Positions 48,656 to 59,305 of a DNA stretch of 64,000 nt are shown here, piece after piece. The translations under genes were made by a program, and so were the position numbers. The notes beneath the pieces were generated by a model. That model made no database searches and was not told the DNA's origin. It worked only from the letters and a program-made list of their open reading frames with translations. Position 1 is the stretch's first letter, and each line of letters begins with the position of its first letter. The DNA lies in assembly GCF_005080685.1 (NCBI RefSeq), contig NZ_CP039371.1, forward strand, positions 496,001 to 560,000, read 5' to 3'. The DNA comes from Pseudomonas putida (GTDB lineage Bacteria > Pseudomonadota > Gammaproteobacteria > Pseudomonadales > Pseudomonadaceae).

Positions 48656-49470
48656 GCGGCTTCGAGCAGCTGTTCCCAGGGACGCTGCCCAGGCTGGTGA
48701 TGTTCGATCTGGACGGTACCCTGATCGACTCGGTACCGGACCTGGCCGCCGCCGTGGACCGCATGCTGCTCGAACTGGGGCGTCCGCCCGCAGGCCTCGA
48801 GGCAGTCCGCCACTGGGTCGGCAACGGCGCCCAGGTCCTGGTGCGTCGGGCCCTGGCGGGCGGTATCGAACACGACAGCGTGGACGATGCCCTGGCCGAA
48901 CGGGGCCTGGCCCTGTTCATGGAGGCCTACGCCGAGAGCCATGAGCTGACCGTCGTCTACCCCGGCGTCCAGGACACCTTGCTGTGGCTGCGCAAGCAAG
49001 GTGTGGAAATGGCGCTGATCACCAACAAGCCCGAGCGTTTCGTCGGGCCGTTGCTCGACCAGATGAAGCTCGGCCGCTATTTCCGCTGGATCATAGGCGG
49101 TGACACGCTGCCACAGAAAAAACCCGACCCGGCCGCGCTGCTGTTCGTCATGCAGATGGCCGGCGTCACCCCGGCGCAATCGCTGTTCGTCGGCGACTCG
49201 CGCAGCGATGTACTGGCCGCCAAGGCCGCAGGCGTGCAGTGCGTGGGCCTCAGCTATGGCTACAACCATGGCCGGCCGATCGTCGACGAAGCGCCGAACC
49301 TGGTGGTCGACGACCTGCGGGCGTTGTTGCCTGGTTGCTTAGATGCGGCCACTGGGATAACGTTGGCGGATCTTCAAGCCTCACAAGACAGAGAGTCCAC
49401 CGTGGCGGTAACTGGCAAGTTCTGGATGAAAGTCATCAAGGCCCTGGCCCGTTGGCGCTGGCGCGCCTGA
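48652..49470 (+). CDS. gph: Gph, phosphoglycolate phosphatase
   Basis: HAD-superfamily phosphatase, 272 residues. Motif I is [11 protein letters not shown] (DxD nucleophile), motif [10 protein letters not shown], motif III in LPQKKPDP and motif [17 protein letters not shown]. It removes 2-phosphoglycolate formed during DNA repair. The C-terminal about 45 residues after [10 protein letters not shown] extend beyond the usual domain end and have a Trp/Arg-rich tail (ALARWRWRA), which is longer than E. coli Gph. Start in ATGA overlap with rpe; trpE follows after 70 bases. Confidence 0.93.
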   Translation: MSGFEQLFPGTLPRLVMFDLDGTLIDSVPDLAAAVDRMLLELGRPPAGLEAVRHWVGNGAQVLVRRALAGGIEHDSVDDALAERGLALFMEAYAESHELTVVYPGVQDTLLWLRKQGVEMALITNKPERFVGPLLDQMKLGRYFRWIIGGDTLPQKKPDPAALLFVMQMAGVTPAQSLFVGDSRSDVLAAKAAGVQCVGLSYGYNHGRPIVDEAPNLVVDDLRALLPGCLDAATGITLADLQASQDRESTVAVTGKFWMKVIKALARWRWRA

Positions 49471-49540
49471 CTTTTGCCCGCCGGCGCCCGCCGGCCCGTC
49501 CGCTTGCCCGACTCTATTGCTGCTTGCCACGAGGCTACCC

Positions 49541-51019
49541 ATGACCCGCGAAGAATTCCTGCGCCTGGCCGCTGCCGGCTACAACCGTATTCCCCTGGCC
49601 TGTGAAACCCTGGCCGACTTCGACACGCCGCTGTCGATCTATCTGAAACTCGCCGACCAGGCCAACTCCTATCTGCTCGAGTCCGTCCAGGGCGGCGAGA
49701 AGTGGGGCCGCTACTCGATGATCGGCTTGCCGTCGCGCACCGTGATGCGCGTGCACGGCTACCATGTCAGCATCCTGCAAGATGACGTCGAAGTGGAAAG
49801 CCACGATGTCGAGGATCCGCTCGCGTTCGTCGAGGCCTTCAAGGAACGCTACAAGGTCGCCGACATTCCAGGCCTGCCACGCTTCAATGGTGGCTTGGTC
49901 GGCTACTTCGGCTACGACTGCGTGCGATACGTGGAAAAACGCCTGGGCGCCAGCCCGAACCCGGACCCGCTGGGTGTACCGGACATCCTGCTGATGGTGT
50001 CCGATGCGGTGGTGGTGTTCGACAACCTGGCCGGCAAGATGCACGCCATCGTCCTCGTCGACCCTGCCCAGGAGCAGGCCTTCGAGCAAGGCCAGGCACG
50101 TCTGCAGGGCCTGCTGGAAAAACTCCGTCAGCCGATCACCCCGCGCCGTGGCCTGGACCTGAGCGGCCCGATGGCGGCCGAGCCGGAATTCCGCTCCAGC
50201 TATACCCGCGACGACTACGAGAACGCGGTAGGGCGTATCAAGGAATACATCCTGGCCGGTGACTGCATGCAGGTGGTGCCGTCGCAACGCATGTCGATCG
50301 ACTTCAAGGCCGCGCCCATCGACCTGTACCGGGCGCTGCGCTGCTTCAACCCGACGCCCTACATGTACTTCTTCAACTTCGGCGACTTCCATGTGGTCGG
50401 CAGCTCGCCCGAGGTGCTGGTACGGGTCGAGGACAATCTGGTCACCGTTCGTCCTATCGCCGGTACCCGCCCGCGCGGTGCCAGCGAGGAGGCCGACCGC
50501 GCGCTGGAAGACGACCTGTTGTCGGACGAGAAGGAGATCGCCGAGCACCTGATGCTGATCGACCTGGGCCGCAACGACGTGGGTCGGGTGTCGTCCACCG
50601 GTAGCGTGCGCCTGACCGAGAAAATGGTCATCGAGCGTTATTCCAACGTGATGCACATCGTTTCCAACGTCACCGGCCAGTTGCGCGAAGGCCTCACCGC
50701 CATGGATGCCCTGCGGGCGATCCTGCCGGCCGGCACCCTGTCGGGAGCACCGAAGATCCGCGCCATGGAAATCATCGACGAGCTCGAACCGGTCAAGCGT
50801 GGCGTGTACGGGGGCGCGGTCGGTTATTTCGCCTGGAACGGCAACATGGACACGGCGATCGCCATCCGCACCGCGGTGATCAAGGACGGCGAACTGCATG
50901 TGCAGGCCGGGGGCGGCATCGTCGCCGATTCGGTCCCTGCGCTGGAGTGGGAAGAAACCATCAACAAACGTCGGGCGATGTTCCGGGCAGTGGCCCTGGC
51001 TGAGCAGACATCCAGGTAA
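49541..51019 (+). CDS. trpE: TrpE, anthranilate synthase component I
   Basis: Makes anthranilate from chorismate with ammonia supplied by TrpG. 492 residues. The feedback-inhibition element LLES is present ([10 protein letters not shown], about residue 45). Chorismate-enzyme signatures include [23 protein letters not shown] and [23 protein letters not shown] [17 protein letters not shown]. Start at ATG 49541 ([13 protein letters not shown]) with GAGG upstream. It is separated from trpG by 90 bases; in Pseudomonas trpE and trpGDC are separately transcribed, though here they are adjacent. No leader peptide with Trp codons is seen in the 70-base gap before it. Confidence 0.97.
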   Translation: MTREEFLRLAAAGYNRIPLACETLADFDTPLSIYLKLADQANSYLLESVQGGEKWGRYSMIGLPSRTVMRVHGYHVSILQDDVEVESHDVEDPLAFVEAFKERYKVADIPGLPRFNGGLVGYFGYDCVRYVEKRLGASPNPDPLGVPDILLMVSDAVVVFDNLAGKMHAIVLVDPAQEQAFEQGQARLQGLLEKLRQPITPRRGLDLSGPMAAEPEFRSSYTRDDYENAVGRIKEYILAGDCMQVVPSQRMSIDFKAAPIDLYRALRCFNPTPYMYFFNFGDFHVVGSSPEVLVRVEDNLVTVRPIAGTRPRGASEEADRALEDDLLSDEKEIAEHLMLIDLGRNDVGRVSSTGSVRLTEKMVIERYSNVMHIVSNVTGQLREGLTAMDALRAILPAGTLSGAPKIRAMEIIDELEPVKRGVYGGAVGYFAWNGNMDTAIAIRTAVIKDGELHVQAGGGIVADSVPALEWEETINKRRAMFRAVALAEQTSR

Positions 51020-51109
51020 GCCTGCGGCCCCTGCACCTTGTGAGTGGCGGCGCAGTGCAAAAGCCGCCCGGACATATTTGCAATCAGTAGATTCAAGAGG
51101 TTTAGCCCG

Positions 51110-51703
51110 ATGTTACTGATGATCGACAACTACGACTCCTTCACCTACAACGTCGTCCAGTACCTGGGCGAGCTGGGTGCCGAGGTCAAGGTCATTCGCA
51201 ACGACGAAATGACCATCGCCCAGATCGAAGCCCTGAACCCCGAGCGCATCGTCGTCTCGCCGGGACCCTGCACGCCGAGTGAGGCAGGTGTTTCCATCGA
51301 AGCCATCCTGCATTTCGCCGGCAAGCTGCCGATCCTGGGCGTGTGCCTGGGCCACCAGTCCATCGGCCAGGCCTTTGGCGGCGATGTGGTGCGTGCCCGC
51401 CAGGTCATGCATGGCAAGACCAGCCCGGTGCATCACCGCGACCTGGGGGTATTCGCCGGCCTCAACAACCCGTTGACCGTGACCCGCTACCATTCGCTGG
51501 TGGTCAAGCGCGAAACCCTGCCCGACTGCCTGGAAGTCACCGCCTGGACCGCGCTGGAAGACGGTTCGGTCGACGAGATCATGGGCCTGCGCCACAAGAC
51601 CCTGAATATCGAAGGGGTGCAGTTCCACCCCGAGTCCATCCTCACCGAGCAGGGCCACGAGCTGTTCGCCAACTTCCTCAAGCAGACCGGCGGCCGCCGC
51701 TAA
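51110..51703 (+). CDS. trpG: TrpG, anthranilate synthase component II (glutamine amidotransferase)
   Basis: Class I amidotransferase of 197 residues that releases ammonia from glutamine for TrpE. Nucleophile Cys in [16 protein letters not shown] (about residue 79), and the His-Glu of the triad in [10 protein letters not shown]. It starts [14 protein letters not shown] at ATG 51110 with AGAGG upstream. First gene of trpG-trpD-trpC; may also serve para-aminobenzoate synthesis. Confidence 0.97.
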   Translation: MLLMIDNYDSFTYNVVQYLGELGAEVKVIRNDEMTIAQIEALNPERIVVSPGPCTPSEAGVSIEAILHFAGKLPILGVCLGHQSIGQAFGGDVVRARQVMHGKTSPVHHRDLGVFAGLNNPLTVTRYHSLVVKRETLPDCLEVTAWTALEDGSVDEIMGLRHKTLNIEGVQFHPESILTEQGHELFANFLKQTGGRR

Positions 51704-51712
51704 GGACCGAAC

Positions 51713-52762
51713 ATGGATATCAAAACCGCGTTGAGCCGTATCGTCGGCCACCTGGACCTGTCCACCGAGGAAATGCGCGACGTCATGCGCCAGATCATGA
51801 CCGGTCAGTGCAGCGAAGCGCAGATCGGCGCGTTCCTCATGGGCATGCGAATGAAGAGCGAGAGCATCGACGAGATCGTCGGTGCCGTGTCGGTGATGCG
51901 TGAGCTGGCCGACAAGGTCGAGCTGAACAACCTCGAGGGTGTGGTCGACATCGTCGGCACGGGAGGCGATGGCGCCAACATCTTCAACGTCTCCACCGCC
52001 TCGTCGTTCGTCCTCGCTGCCGCTGGCTGCACCGTCGCCAAGCATGGCAACCGGGCGGTGTCGGGCAAATGCGGCAGTGCCGACCTGCTGGAAGCCGCCG
52101 GCATCTACCTGAACCTGACGCCAACCCAGGTCGCCCGCTGCATCGACAGCCTGGGCATCGGCTTCATGTTCGCCCAGAGCCACCATTCGGCGATGAAACA
52201 TGCCGCCGGCCCGCGTCGCGACCTGGGCCTGCGCACCTTGTTCAACATGCTCGGCCCGCTTACGAACCCGGCCGGTGTGAAACACCAGGTGGTCGGCGTG
52301 TTCACCCAGGCCCTGTGCCGGCCCCTGGCCGAGGTGCTGCAGCGCCTGGGCAGCAAGCACGTGCTGGTGGTGCACTCCAAGGACGGCCTGGACGAGTTCA
52401 GCCTGGCTGCGCCGACCTATGTGGCCGAGTTGAAAAACGATGAAATCCTTGAGTACTGGGTCGAGCCGGAAGATCTCGGTATAAAGAGCCAGAGCTTGCA
52501 TGGCCTGGCGGTCGAAGGCCCGCAAGCGTCGCTGGAGTTGATCCGCGATGCGTTGGGCCGGCGCAAGACCGAAAATGGCCAGAAGGCCGCCGAAATGATC
52601 GTGCTCAATGCTGGCGCAGCGCTGTACGCTGCCGATCATGCGATGAGCCTCAAGACCGGCGTCGAACTGGCGCATGACGTATTGCACACCGGCCTTGCCT
52701 GGGAAAAGCTGCAGGAGCTGGGTGCATTTACCGCGGTATTCAAGGTGGAGAACGAAGCATGA
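51713..52762 (+). CDS. trpD: TrpD, anthranilate phosphoribosyltransferase
   Basis: Joins anthranilate to PRPP. 349 residues. The PRPP loop is [18 protein letters not shown], followed by [19 protein letters not shown]; both are fully conserved. AAGGA lies 6 bases before the ATG; 9-base gap from trpG and 4-base overlap with trpC. Confidence 0.98.
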   Translation: MDIKTALSRIVGHLDLSTEEMRDVMRQIMTGQCSEAQIGAFLMGMRMKSESIDEIVGAVSVMRELADKVELNNLEGVVDIVGTGGDGANIFNVSTASSFVLAAAGCTVAKHGNRAVSGKCGSADLLEAAGIYLNLTPTQVARCIDSLGIGFMFAQSHHSAMKHAAGPRRDLGLRTLFNMLGPLTNPAGVKHQVVGVFTQALCRPLAEVLQRLGSKHVLVVHSKDGLDEFSLAAPTYVAELKNDEILEYWVEPEDLGIKSQSLHGLAVEGPQASLELIRDALGRRKTENGQKAAEMIVLNAGAALYAADHAMSLKTGVELAHDVLHTGLAWEKLQELGAFTAVFKVENEA

Positions 52763-53592
52763 GCGTGCCGACGGTGCTGGAAAGGATGATCGCCCGCAAG
52801 TTCGAGGAAGTGGCCGAGCGCAGTGCGCGGGTCAGCCTGGCCGAGCTGGAGCGCCTGGCCAAGACGGCCGATGCGCCGCGTGGCTTTGCCAATGCCCTGA
52901 TCGAACAGGCCAAGCGCAAGCAGCCTGCGGTCATCGCCGAGATCAAGAAGGCGTCGCCCAGCAAGGGCGTCATCCGCGAGAACTTCGTACCGGCGGAAAT
53001 TGCCGTCAGCTACGAAAAAGGCGGGGCGACCTGCCTGTCGGTATTGACCGATGTGGACTACTTCCAGGGCGCCGACGAGTACCTGCAGCAGGCGCGTGCC
53101 GCGGTTGCACTGCCGGTGATCCGCAAGGACTTCATGGTCGACCCGTACCAGATCGTCGAAGCCCGGGCCTTGGGTGCCGACTGCGTGCTGCTGATCGTTT
53201 CGGCTCTGGACGATGTGAAAATGGCCGAGCTGGCCGCTACAGCCAAGGACGTCGGTCTCGACGTGCTGGTCGAAGTGCATGATGGCGATGAGCTGGAGCG
53301 GGCCTTGAAAACCCTCGACACGCCACTGGTCGGGGTCAACAACCGCAACCTGCACACCTTCGAAGTCAGTCTGGAAACGACCCTCGACCTGCTGCCGCGC
53401 ATCCCCCGCGACCGCCTGGCCATCACTGAAAGCGGCATTCTCAACCGCGCCGACGTGGAGCTGATGGAAATCAACGAGGTCTACTCGTTCCTGGTCGGTG
53501 AGGCGTTCATGCGCGCCGAGCAGCCGGGCCTGGAATTGCAGCGGTTGTTCTTCCCGGAACAGGTGAAGAAGACCGTTCAATCCTTGGACTGA
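52759..53592 (+). CDS. trpC: TrpC, indole-3-glycerol phosphate synthase
   Basis: 277-residue TIM barrel that closes the indole ring. Catalytic Lys in [18 protein letters not shown], further conserved [23 protein letters not shown] and ITESGI. Monofunctional, unlike the TrpC-TrpF fusion of enterics. It overlaps trpD by 4 bases and ends in front of a clear terminator. Confidence 0.98.
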   Translation: MSVPTVLERMIARKFEEVAERSARVSLAELERLAKTADAPRGFANALIEQAKRKQPAVIAEIKKASPSKGVIRENFVPAEIAVSYEKGGATCLSVLTDVDYFQGADEYLQQARAAVALPVIRKDFMVDPYQIVEARALGADCVLLIVSALDDVKMAELAATAKDVGLDVLVEVHDGDELERALKTLDTPLVGVNNRNLHTFEVSLETTLDLLPRIPRDRLAITESGILNRADVELMEINEVYSFLVGEAFMRAEQPGLELQRLFFPEQVKKTVQSLD

Positions 53593-53600
53593 TCGAAACC

Positions 53601-53623
53601 AAGCCGGCTGATGCCGGCTTTTT
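53601..53623 (+). terminator. trpGDC terminator
   Basis: AAGCCGGC-TGAT-GCCGGCTT followed by TTT(C), beginning 9 bases after the trpC stop. Confidence 0.9.
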
Positions 53624-53650
53624 CATGCCTCTGCAATCCAGCACCGTCCC

Positions 53651-53689
53651 TGCAGGCGCGGGCTTGCCCGCGAAAGGGCCGGTGGCCCC
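53651..53689 (-). repeat. REP unit before the lipoate-ligase-like gene
   Basis: GCGCGGGCTTGCCCGCGAAAGGGCCGGTGGCCCC-type unit: the CGGGCTTGCCCGCGA core is read on the minus strand as TCGCGGGCAAGCCCG. A single copy in the gap after the trp terminator. Confidence 0.7.
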
Positions 53690-53707
53690 AACATCATAGG
53701 TGGCCCC

Positions 53708-54412
53708 ATGACCGACCAACCCCTGGCCCTGACCGTCGAGCAAGGTCTGCACGCCGAACAGGAACTGCTCGCCGCCGTCTGCCGTGGCGAACGCGAAGCC
53801 GGTGTCCTGTTCTGGCGCCCCACCGATCATGCTCTGGTCATGCCCCGTCGCATGAGCCGCCTGGAAAACTTCGAAATCGCCTGCGCGGAACTGGCCATCG
53901 CCGGCTGGCCCGTGCTGCTGCGCGAAACCGGCGGGGAACCTGTGCCTCAGTCGCATTCGACGGTGAACGTGGCATTGGTGTACGTCGCGCCGCGCAGCGA
54001 AGGGGATCATGGCCGGATCGAAAACGCCTACGAGCGGCTGTGCCTGCCGCTGTGCGACGTTCTGCGCGAATGGGGTGGGGTGGCTTCGGTGGGCGAGATC
54101 GATGGGGCCTTCTGCGATGGCCGCTACAACGTCAACCTCAATGGCCGCAAGCTGGTCGGCACGGCCCAGCGCTGGCGCCAAGGCCTGGGCGGCAAGCGTC
54201 CGGTGGTGCTGGTGCATGGCGCATTGTTGCTGGACGACGAGCGTGAGTCGATGGTGGCGGCGGTCAACCGTTTCAATGAATGCTGCGACCTCGAACAGCG
54301 TTGCCGTGCCGACAGCCACATCGCCCTGCATGAGGTCGCGCCCCAGGCGCCTTGGTTCGAGCGCCTGTCGCGGGCTTATGGCGAAGTGCTGGCGGCGCTG
54401 CCCAAGGATTAA
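53708..54412 (+). CDS. Lipoate-protein ligase A-like protein (BPL/LplA family)
   Basis: 234 residues of the biotin/lipoate protein ligase fold. Seen are [14 protein letters not shown] near residue 38, [21 protein letters not shown] where true LplA has RR-x-SGGGAVYHDxGN, and [21 protein letters not shown], which keeps the Lys of the ligase motif (K-x-x-G-x-A). The altered glycine loop makes the reaction uncertain; lipoyl transfer or another acyl transfer are both possible. AGGTG precedes the ATG. Its stop codon shares bases with the stop of the convergent crp gene. Confidence 0.8.
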   Translation: MTDQPLALTVEQGLHAEQELLAAVCRGEREAGVLFWRPTDHALVMPRRMSRLENFEIACAELAIAGWPVLLRETGGEPVPQSHSTVNVALVYVAPRSEGDHGRIENAYERLCLPLCDVLREWGGVASVGEIDGAFCDGRYNVNLNGRKLVGTAQRWRQGLGGKRPVVLVHGALLLDDERESMVAAVNRFNECCDLEQRCRADSHIALHEVAPQAPWFERLSRAYGEVLAALPKD

Positions 54413-55053
54413 CGGGTGCCGTAGACCACCATGGTCTTGCCTTTGACTTGCACCAAGCTGCGTTCCTCGAGGTCCTTGAGGACGCGGCCGACCATTTCCC
54501 GCGAGCAACCGACGATCCGGCCGATTTCCTGGCGAGTGATCTTGATTTGCATGCCGTCTGGGTGGGTCATGGCATCCGGCTGCTTGCACAGGTCGAGCAA
54601 GCAACGGGCGACGCGGCCGGTGACATCGAAAAACGCCAGGTCGCCGACCTTGCGCGTGGTGTTGCGCAGGCGCTGGGCCATCTGGCTGCCGAGCGCGTAG
54701 AGGATCTCCGGGTCCTGGCGGGCCAGCTCGCGGAACTTGTCGTAGCTGATTTCGGCCACTTCGCACTCGGTCTTGGCGCGTACCCAGGCGCTGCGTTGCT
54801 GGTCGCTGCCGGCCGGTTCGAACAGGCCCAGTTCGCCGAAGAAATCACCGCTGTTGAGGTAGGCGATGATCATCTCGTGGCCTTCGTCATCCTCGATGAG
54901 GATGGTCACCGAACCCTTGATGATGAACGACAGCGTATCGGCACGGTCGCCAGCGCAGATGATGTTGCTCTTGGCGGTGTAGCGGCGGCGCTGGCAATGC
55001 ACCAGCAGCTTGTCGATGTTCTTGATCTTGGCGGGTAGGGCAGAGGCAACCAT
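54409..55053 (-). CDS. crp: Crp/Vfr, cyclic-nucleotide-responsive transcription factor
   Basis: 214 residues, homologue of Vfr in P. aeruginosa and Crp in P. putida. The cyclic-nucleotide-binding barrel (about 15-125) includes [11 protein letters not shown] and RSAWVRAK (the phosphate-binding Arg-Ser). The helix-turn-helix is in [29 protein letters not shown] 55053 is preferred over the GTG one codon earlier; ACAGGA lies upstream. The leader has a GCGCCA/TGGCGC hairpin at 55110-55127. The 189-base gap to osmC contains promoters in both directions that I cannot place exactly. Confidence 0.96.
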   Translation of the reverse strand: MVASALPAKIKNIDKLLVHCQRRRYTAKSNIICAGDRADTLSFIIKGSVTILIEDDEGHEMIIAYLNSGDFFGELGLFEPAGSDQQRSAWVRAKTECEVAEISYDKFRELARQDPEILYALGSQMAQRLRNTTRKVGDLAFFDVTGRVARCLLDLCKQPDAMTHPDGMQIKITRQEIGRIVGCSREMVGRVLKDLEERSLVQVKGKTMVVYGTR

Positions 55054-55242
55054 CACGAAATCCTGTTCGATGCGACGCGGAGGCTTTTTATAGAGGCTAT
55101 CTGGCAGGAGCGCCAGTCGATTGGCGCCAGCTTATCAGACACTGTGGTCGATTAAGCACAAAAGCGCAGCGTCTTGAGCTTTTCCGATAGCTACACAACC
55201 CTTAAGCTGACACCCTTTTCCGAATTTCAGGAGTATGGATAG

Positions 55243-55665
55243 ATGAAGGCACGCATCCAGTGGGCCGGCGAAGCGATGTTCCTCGGCGAGTCGGGGAGCG
55301 GCCATGTCGTGGTGATGGATGGCCCGCCCGAAGCCGGTGGTCGTAACCTGGGCGTGCGCCCGATGGAAATGCTCCTGCTCGGCCTGGGCGGCTGCAGCAG
55401 CTTCGACGTCGTGAGTATCCTGAAAAAGTCGCGCCAGGCGGTAGAAAGCTGCGAGGCGTTCCTCGAAGCGGATCGTGCCGGCGAGGACCCGAAGGTGTTC
55501 ACCAAGATCCACATGAACTTCGTGGTGAAAGGACGCGGGCTCAAAGAGGCGCAGGTCAAACGCGCGGTCGAGCTGTCGGCCGAGAAGTATTGCTCGGCAT
55601 CGATCATGCTGGAGCGTGCTGGCGTGGAAATCACCCACGGCTACGAGATCGTCGAGCTGGGTTGA
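55243..55665 (+). CDS. OsmC-family peroxiredoxin-like protein
   Basis: 140 residues of the OsmC/Ohr fold. The two redox Cys positions are in LLGLGGCSSFDVVSILKKSR and AEKYCSASIMLERAG, the usual pair that reduces hydroperoxides; a third Cys is in VESCEAF. CAGGAG lies 10 bases before the ATG. It stands next to crp, as in other Pseudomonas; the P. aeruginosa neighbour speD is not here. Confidence 0.92.
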   Translation: MKARIQWAGEAMFLGESGSGHVVVMDGPPEAGGRNLGVRPMEMLLLGLGGCSSFDVVSILKKSRQAVESCEAFLEADRAGEDPKVFTKIHMNFVVKGRGLKEAQVKRAVELSAEKYCSASIMLERAGVEITHGYEIVELG

Positions 55666-55704
55666 GCCGGACATTGCTGGGGCCGCAAGGCGGCCCCGTC
55701 GATC

Positions 55705-56745
55705 TCAGTTACGCAGCGCCGGCAACGCCGCGAGCAACCACTGCGGCAAGCACTCCCGTGCCGACTGGCTCAAGTGCTCGCGCCGCTTCTGGTACGCCAA
55801 CCCCAAGCCGATCACCCCGAGGCCGATCAAGGTCAACACAACGGGGAACAGCAGCGAGTTGGCGAACACCTCATACGACAGGTAGCCCAGGTACGCGGCA
55901 ACCCCCAGCGCTCCGAACACCATGAACACCGGGCGCCGCAACAGTATGGCGATCGCCATCAGCCCTAGATTGATCAGGCAGTAGAAGGCCTTGCCCAGTT
56001 CGCTTTCGCTTTCCATCAAGGTCAATCCACCCCAGAAGGCCGCCAGCCCTGCCAGGTAGCCCCAGTGGGCATAGTCCTGGCGCGTGCGGCCATCCACCAG
56101 CAGCACGACCACCAGCAAGCCCAGGCCGAACCACAGCGACACCGTGAGGCGCTGCTCCCAGGTAAAGGGCGCGCCATAGACCCAGGCGCTCAGGTCCATC
56201 GACATGAACCACAGGGCCACGGCGATCGGCATGGCGATGAATGGATAGGGGACTAACCTCAGCATCAGCAGCCCGGCCACCACTGTCGCGGCCTCCATCA
56301 ACAGCCAACCGCCGCGCACATAGGCGTAGTAGTCGTGGTAGTCCGTTTGCCCATCGTCAAGTGGCCACCAGCCAACCAGCCGCTCGATGGCGAACACCAC
56401 CAGTGGCACGATGCTGACCGCGACCGCCGCCAGCACCCCGCCCGCCACAGCCTGGCCGCGTCGCTGCAGATGTAGCGCCAAGCCGGTGAGCAGCAGGATA
56501 TACAGGCTGGCGATGGCCAGCAGTGCCCAGTCGCCGATGCGCATCCAGGCTTCGTTGAGCAGCCAGCCCATGGCGCCCATGATCAGCAGGGCGCCGAAGT
56601 AGAAGGCGGCATGGGCCAGTTGCAAGCTGCCACGCGTTGCCGGTTGTTGGCGCAGGAACGCCAGCAGGGCCTGGTCCTGGCCCGGCTGGAGAACGCCGGC
56701 TTGCACGGCGCGCGCCAGGTCCTTGGCGTCGATTCGATCCGTCAT
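55705..56745 (-). CDS. DUF2157 multispanning membrane protein
   Basis: 346 residues. The N-terminal about 40 residues are soluble (DLARAVQAGVLQPGQDQALLAFL), as in DUF2157, and are followed by roughly ten hydrophobic helices. Function unknown. It lies 7 bases after coq7 on the same strand and may be co-transcribed with it; convergent with osmC. Confidence 0.85.
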   Translation of the reverse strand: MTDRIDAKDLARAVQAGVLQPGQDQALLAFLRQQPATRGSLQLAHAAFYFGALLIMGAMGWLLNEAWMRIGDWALLAIASLYILLLTGLALHLQRRGQAVAGGVLAAVAVSIVPLVVFAIERLVGWWPLDDGQTDYHDYYAYVRGGWLLMEAATVVAGLLMLRLVPYPFIAMPIAVALWFMSMDLSAWVYGAPFTWEQRLTVSLWFGLGLLVVVLLVDGRTRQDYAHWGYLAGLAAFWGGLTLMESESELGKAFYCLINLGLMAIAILLRRPVFMVFGALGVAAYLGYLSYEVFANSLLFPVVLTLIGLGVIGLGLAYQKRREHLSQSARECLPQWLLAALPALRN

Positions 56746-56752
56746 GGCGGGC

Positions 56753-57400
56753 TCAGATGCGGTAGGTGCTCTTGGTCATGACCTTGGCCAACAGGCTCAT
56801 GCCAAAGCGCACGGGGGCGGGGAAACGATAGCCGCCGGCCTCCAGGGCCGACTCGGCGTGGTGTTCTTCGTCCACGCGCATCTGCTCGAGGATCGCTCGG
56901 GACTTTTCGTCCTCATGCGGGAGTTGCTCCAGATGCTCGTCCAGATGCTTGCACACTTGGTGCTCGGTGGCGGCGACGAAGCCCAGGCTGACTTTGTCGC
57001 TGACCAGCCCGGCCAGGGCACCAATGCCGAACGACATGCCATAGAACAGCGGATTGAGCACGCTGGGATGGCTGTTGAGCTGGCGGATGCGCTGCTCGCA
57101 CCAGGCCAGGTGGTCGATTTCTTCCTCGGCGGCATGCTCCATGGCCTTGCGCACCTCGGGCAGCTTCGCGGTCAGGGCCTGGCCCTGGTACAGCGCCTGG
57201 GCGCAGACTTCGCCGGTGTGGTTGATACGCATCAGCCCGGCGATATGGCGGGACTGGGCCTCGTCCAGCTCGGCATCCGGCTGGATGATGGCAGGCGATG
57301 GGCGGGAAGGTTGGCCGCTGAAGGGCAGCAAGGTGCGCATGGCGGTATCGGCCTGCAGCAACAAGCGGTCGAGCGGCGAGTAGTGACGTTCGGTAGCCAT
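56753..57400 (-). CDS. coq7: Coq7/CLK-1, demethoxyubiquinone hydroxylase
   Basis: Di-iron monooxygenase for the penultimate hydroxylation of ubiquinone. 215 residues. Iron ligands are seen in [33 protein letters not shown] (E-x-x-H) and [13 protein letters not shown] start at ATG 57400 ([13 protein letters not shown]) with GAGGTG 4 bases upstream. Pseudomonas use Coq7 where E. coli uses UbiF. Confidence 0.96.
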   Translation of the reverse strand: MATERHYSPLDRLLLQADTAMRTLLPFSGQPSRPSPAIIQPDAELDEAQSRHIAGLMRINHTGEVCAQALYQGQALTAKLPEVRKAMEHAAEEEIDHLAWCEQRIRQLNSHPSVLNPLFYGMSFGIGALAGLVSDKVSLGFVAATEHQVCKHLDEHLEQLPHEDEKSRAILEQMRVDEEHHAESALEAGGYRFPAPVRFGMSLLAKVMTKSTYRI

Positions 57401-57465
57401 CGGGCACCTCCGCAAGAATGTGCCCGACAGTTTAACGCAATCGATGCGGGGTCGCCTGCCCTGGA

Positions 57466-57804
57466 TCAGCCCGGCGGCCAGTGCATCTGGCGCTGGCCGA
57501 GCACGTGCATGTGGATGTGGTAGACGGTCTGCCCACCTTGCTCGTTGCAGTTCATGACCACACGGAAGCCGTCCTCGCAGCCAAGCTCCTTGGCCAGGCG
57601 CTGGGCAGTGAACAGGATGTGGCCCGCCAGGCCCTTGTCCTCTTCGGTCAGGTCGTTGAGGGTGCGGATGTGCTTTTTCGGGATGACCAGAAAGTGCACC
57701 GGCGCCTGGGGGGCGATGTCGTGGAACGCCAGAACCTGGTCGTCCTCGTAGATGATCTTCGCCGGGATTTCCCGGTTGATGATCTTGATGAATAAATCGT
57801 CCAC
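57466..57804 (-). CDS. hinT: HIT-family protein (HinT-like, GTG start)
   Basis: 112 residues; nucleotide phosphoramidase fold with the active-site triad HIHMHVLG near the C-terminus and [15 protein letters not shown] in the middle. The start is GTG at 57804 with GGAGC 8 bases upstream; the ATG just before it is out of frame. Gap of 65 bases to coq7. Confidence 0.93.
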   Translation of the reverse strand: MDDLFIKIINREIPAKIIYEDDQVLAFHDIAPQAPVHFLVIPKKHIRTLNDLTEEDKGLAGHILFTAQRLAKELGCEDGFRVVMNCNEQGGQTVYHIHMHVLGQRQMHWPPG

Positions 57805-57868
57805 AGCACTTGCTCCATGGTGAGGGTCCGCGCCGAGTTTACTCAGCCCGGCGCCGCTCGCCCAGTGG

Positions 57869-58651
57869 CTATTCCATTCCGACCGGGCAGTAGCGGCGGT
57901 GGATGACGCCGGCCAGCTTGCGCACCAGCCAGGCAGGTAGCAGGCGCGGGGCGAACGCCAGCCAGCGATTGCGTCGTCCGGGAATGATCACGGCGTGGTT
58001 GCGGTCCAGCGCGCGCACGGCATACAGGGCGACTTCCTCGGGGCTCAGGCAGCGGCTGTTGCCGTCCAGCCGGGGGATGGGCCGGCGTGCAGAGCGTATC
58101 GGGCCGGGGCACAGCACCGAGACCTTGATGCCGGTGCGCTTGAGTTCCTCGCGCAAGGCCTGGGAAAAACTCATCACATAGGCTTTGCTGGCCGCGTACG
58201 CGGCCATCCAGGGGCCCGGCGCGATGGCTGCAAGGCCGGCGACGTTGAGGATCTGCCCGCCACCCTGAAGCGCCATCAAGTTGCCGATGGCGTGGCACAA
58301 GCGGCTCAAGGCGAGGATGTTGACCTCCAGCAGGTCCTGTTCATCGGCCCACTCATGGGCCAGGAACGGCCCGTAGGTGCGTTGCCCGGCACAGTTGACC
58401 AGCAGGTCTATGCGCCGTTCGCCTTCTTCGAGTTCGAGCACGAAGCCCGACAGGCGCAGCGGCTGGCTGAGGTCGCAGGCTCGCAGCAACACCTCGACGC
58501 CAAACCGCTGGGTGAGCTCGATGGCCACGGGTTCCAGGGTTTCCCGGTGGCGTGCCACCAGGATCAGGTTGCGCCCGCGCCGCGCCAGGGCTTCCGCCAG
58601 GGCCAGGCCCAGGCCGCTGGAAGCGCCGGTGATCATGGCGTAACGGGTCAT
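57869..58651 (-). CDS. Short-chain dehydrogenase/reductase
   Basis: 260 residues. The cofactor motif is TGASSGLGLALAEAL (T-G-x3-G-x-G), and the catalytic Tyr and Lys are in YAASKAYVMSF. ARHRETLEP following the second strand suggests NADP. Substrate unknown; C-terminal Arg-rich segment with a hydrophobic tail (RLLPAWLVRKLAGVI) could associate with the membrane. AGGAG lies 7 bases before the ATG. Confidence 0.9.
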   Translation of the reverse strand: MTRYAMITGASSGLGLALAEALARRGRNLILVARHRETLEPVAIELTQRFGVEVLLRACDLSQPLRLSGFVLELEEGERRIDLLVNCAGQRTYGPFLAHEWADEQDLLEVNILALSRLCHAIGNLMALQGGGQILNVAGLAAIAPGPWMAAYAASKAYVMSFSQALREELKRTGIKVSVLCPGPIRSARRPIPRLDGNSRCLSPEEVALYAVRALDRNHAVIIPGRRNRWLAFAPRLLPAWLVRKLAGVIHRRYCPVGME

Positions 58652-58738
58652 GCAAGGCTCCTGATGGCGGGTGAGGGCACGTAGTGTACAGCGCGTGACT
58701 GGGCAAAGTGTTGCCTTTCGTATCGGCGCTCAAGGTGC

Positions 58739-59164
58739 CTAGAACGGCTTGACCACCACCAGGATGACGATCGCCAGCAGGAACAACACCGGCACTTCGT
58801 TGAACCAGCGGTAATACACGTGGCTGCGGGTGTTGGTGCCGTTGGCGAAGCGCTTGCGCTGGGCGCTGCACATGTGGTGATAGCCGGTTAGCAGGATGAC
58901 CAGGGTGAGCTTGGCGTGCAGCCAGCCCTGGCTGAGCCAGCCCGGCGTCAGGTAGAGCATCCAGGCGCCGAACACGTAGGTGGCGACCATGGCCGGGTTC
59001 ATGATGCCGCGAAACAGTTTGCGCTCCATGACCACGAAGCGGTCCTGGCTGACTTTGTCTTCGCTTTGCGCGTGGTACACGAACAGGCGCGGCAGGTAGA
59101 ACAGGCCGGCGAACCAGCAGACGACACTGACGATATGCAGCGCTTTGATCCATAGATAGAGCAT
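58739..59164 (-). CDS. hemJ: HemJ, protoporphyrinogen oxidase
   Basis: Membrane heme protein of 141 residues that oxidises protoporphyrinogen IX when HemG/HemY are absent. Four membrane helices, with His10 in KALHIVSVVCWFAGLFYLPR and a conserved Lys in WLHAKLTLVILLTGYHH. I start at ATG 59164 (MLYLWIKALH), with AAGGA 9 bases upstream; the open frame to 59227 lacks a ribosome site. Often mislabelled CopD-like. Confidence 0.9.
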   Translation of the reverse strand: MLYLWIKALHIVSVVCWFAGLFYLPRLFVYHAQSEDKVSQDRFVVMERKLFRGIMNPAMVATYVFGAWMLYLTPGWLSQGWLHAKLTLVILLTGYHHMCSAQRKRFANGTNTRSHVYYRWFNEVPVLFLLAIVILVVVKPF

Positions 59165-59305
59165 GGAGGGAGTTCCTTCAGGATTCACGGTCGTCAGATA
59201 GTAGAGGCCAAGTGCCCGAAGGAACACCTGAAGAGTTGTTACAGGCGCCCCAGGCCCCTATTATCGTGCGCTTTCCAGTGGGCTCGTTGAAAAGGGGCAA
59301 GCGTT

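Noticed and set aside
49471..49540. Tryptophan attenuator before trpE
   Set aside because: Only a short GCCGGC palindrome; no leader peptide with Trp codons and no terminator/antiterminator pair.
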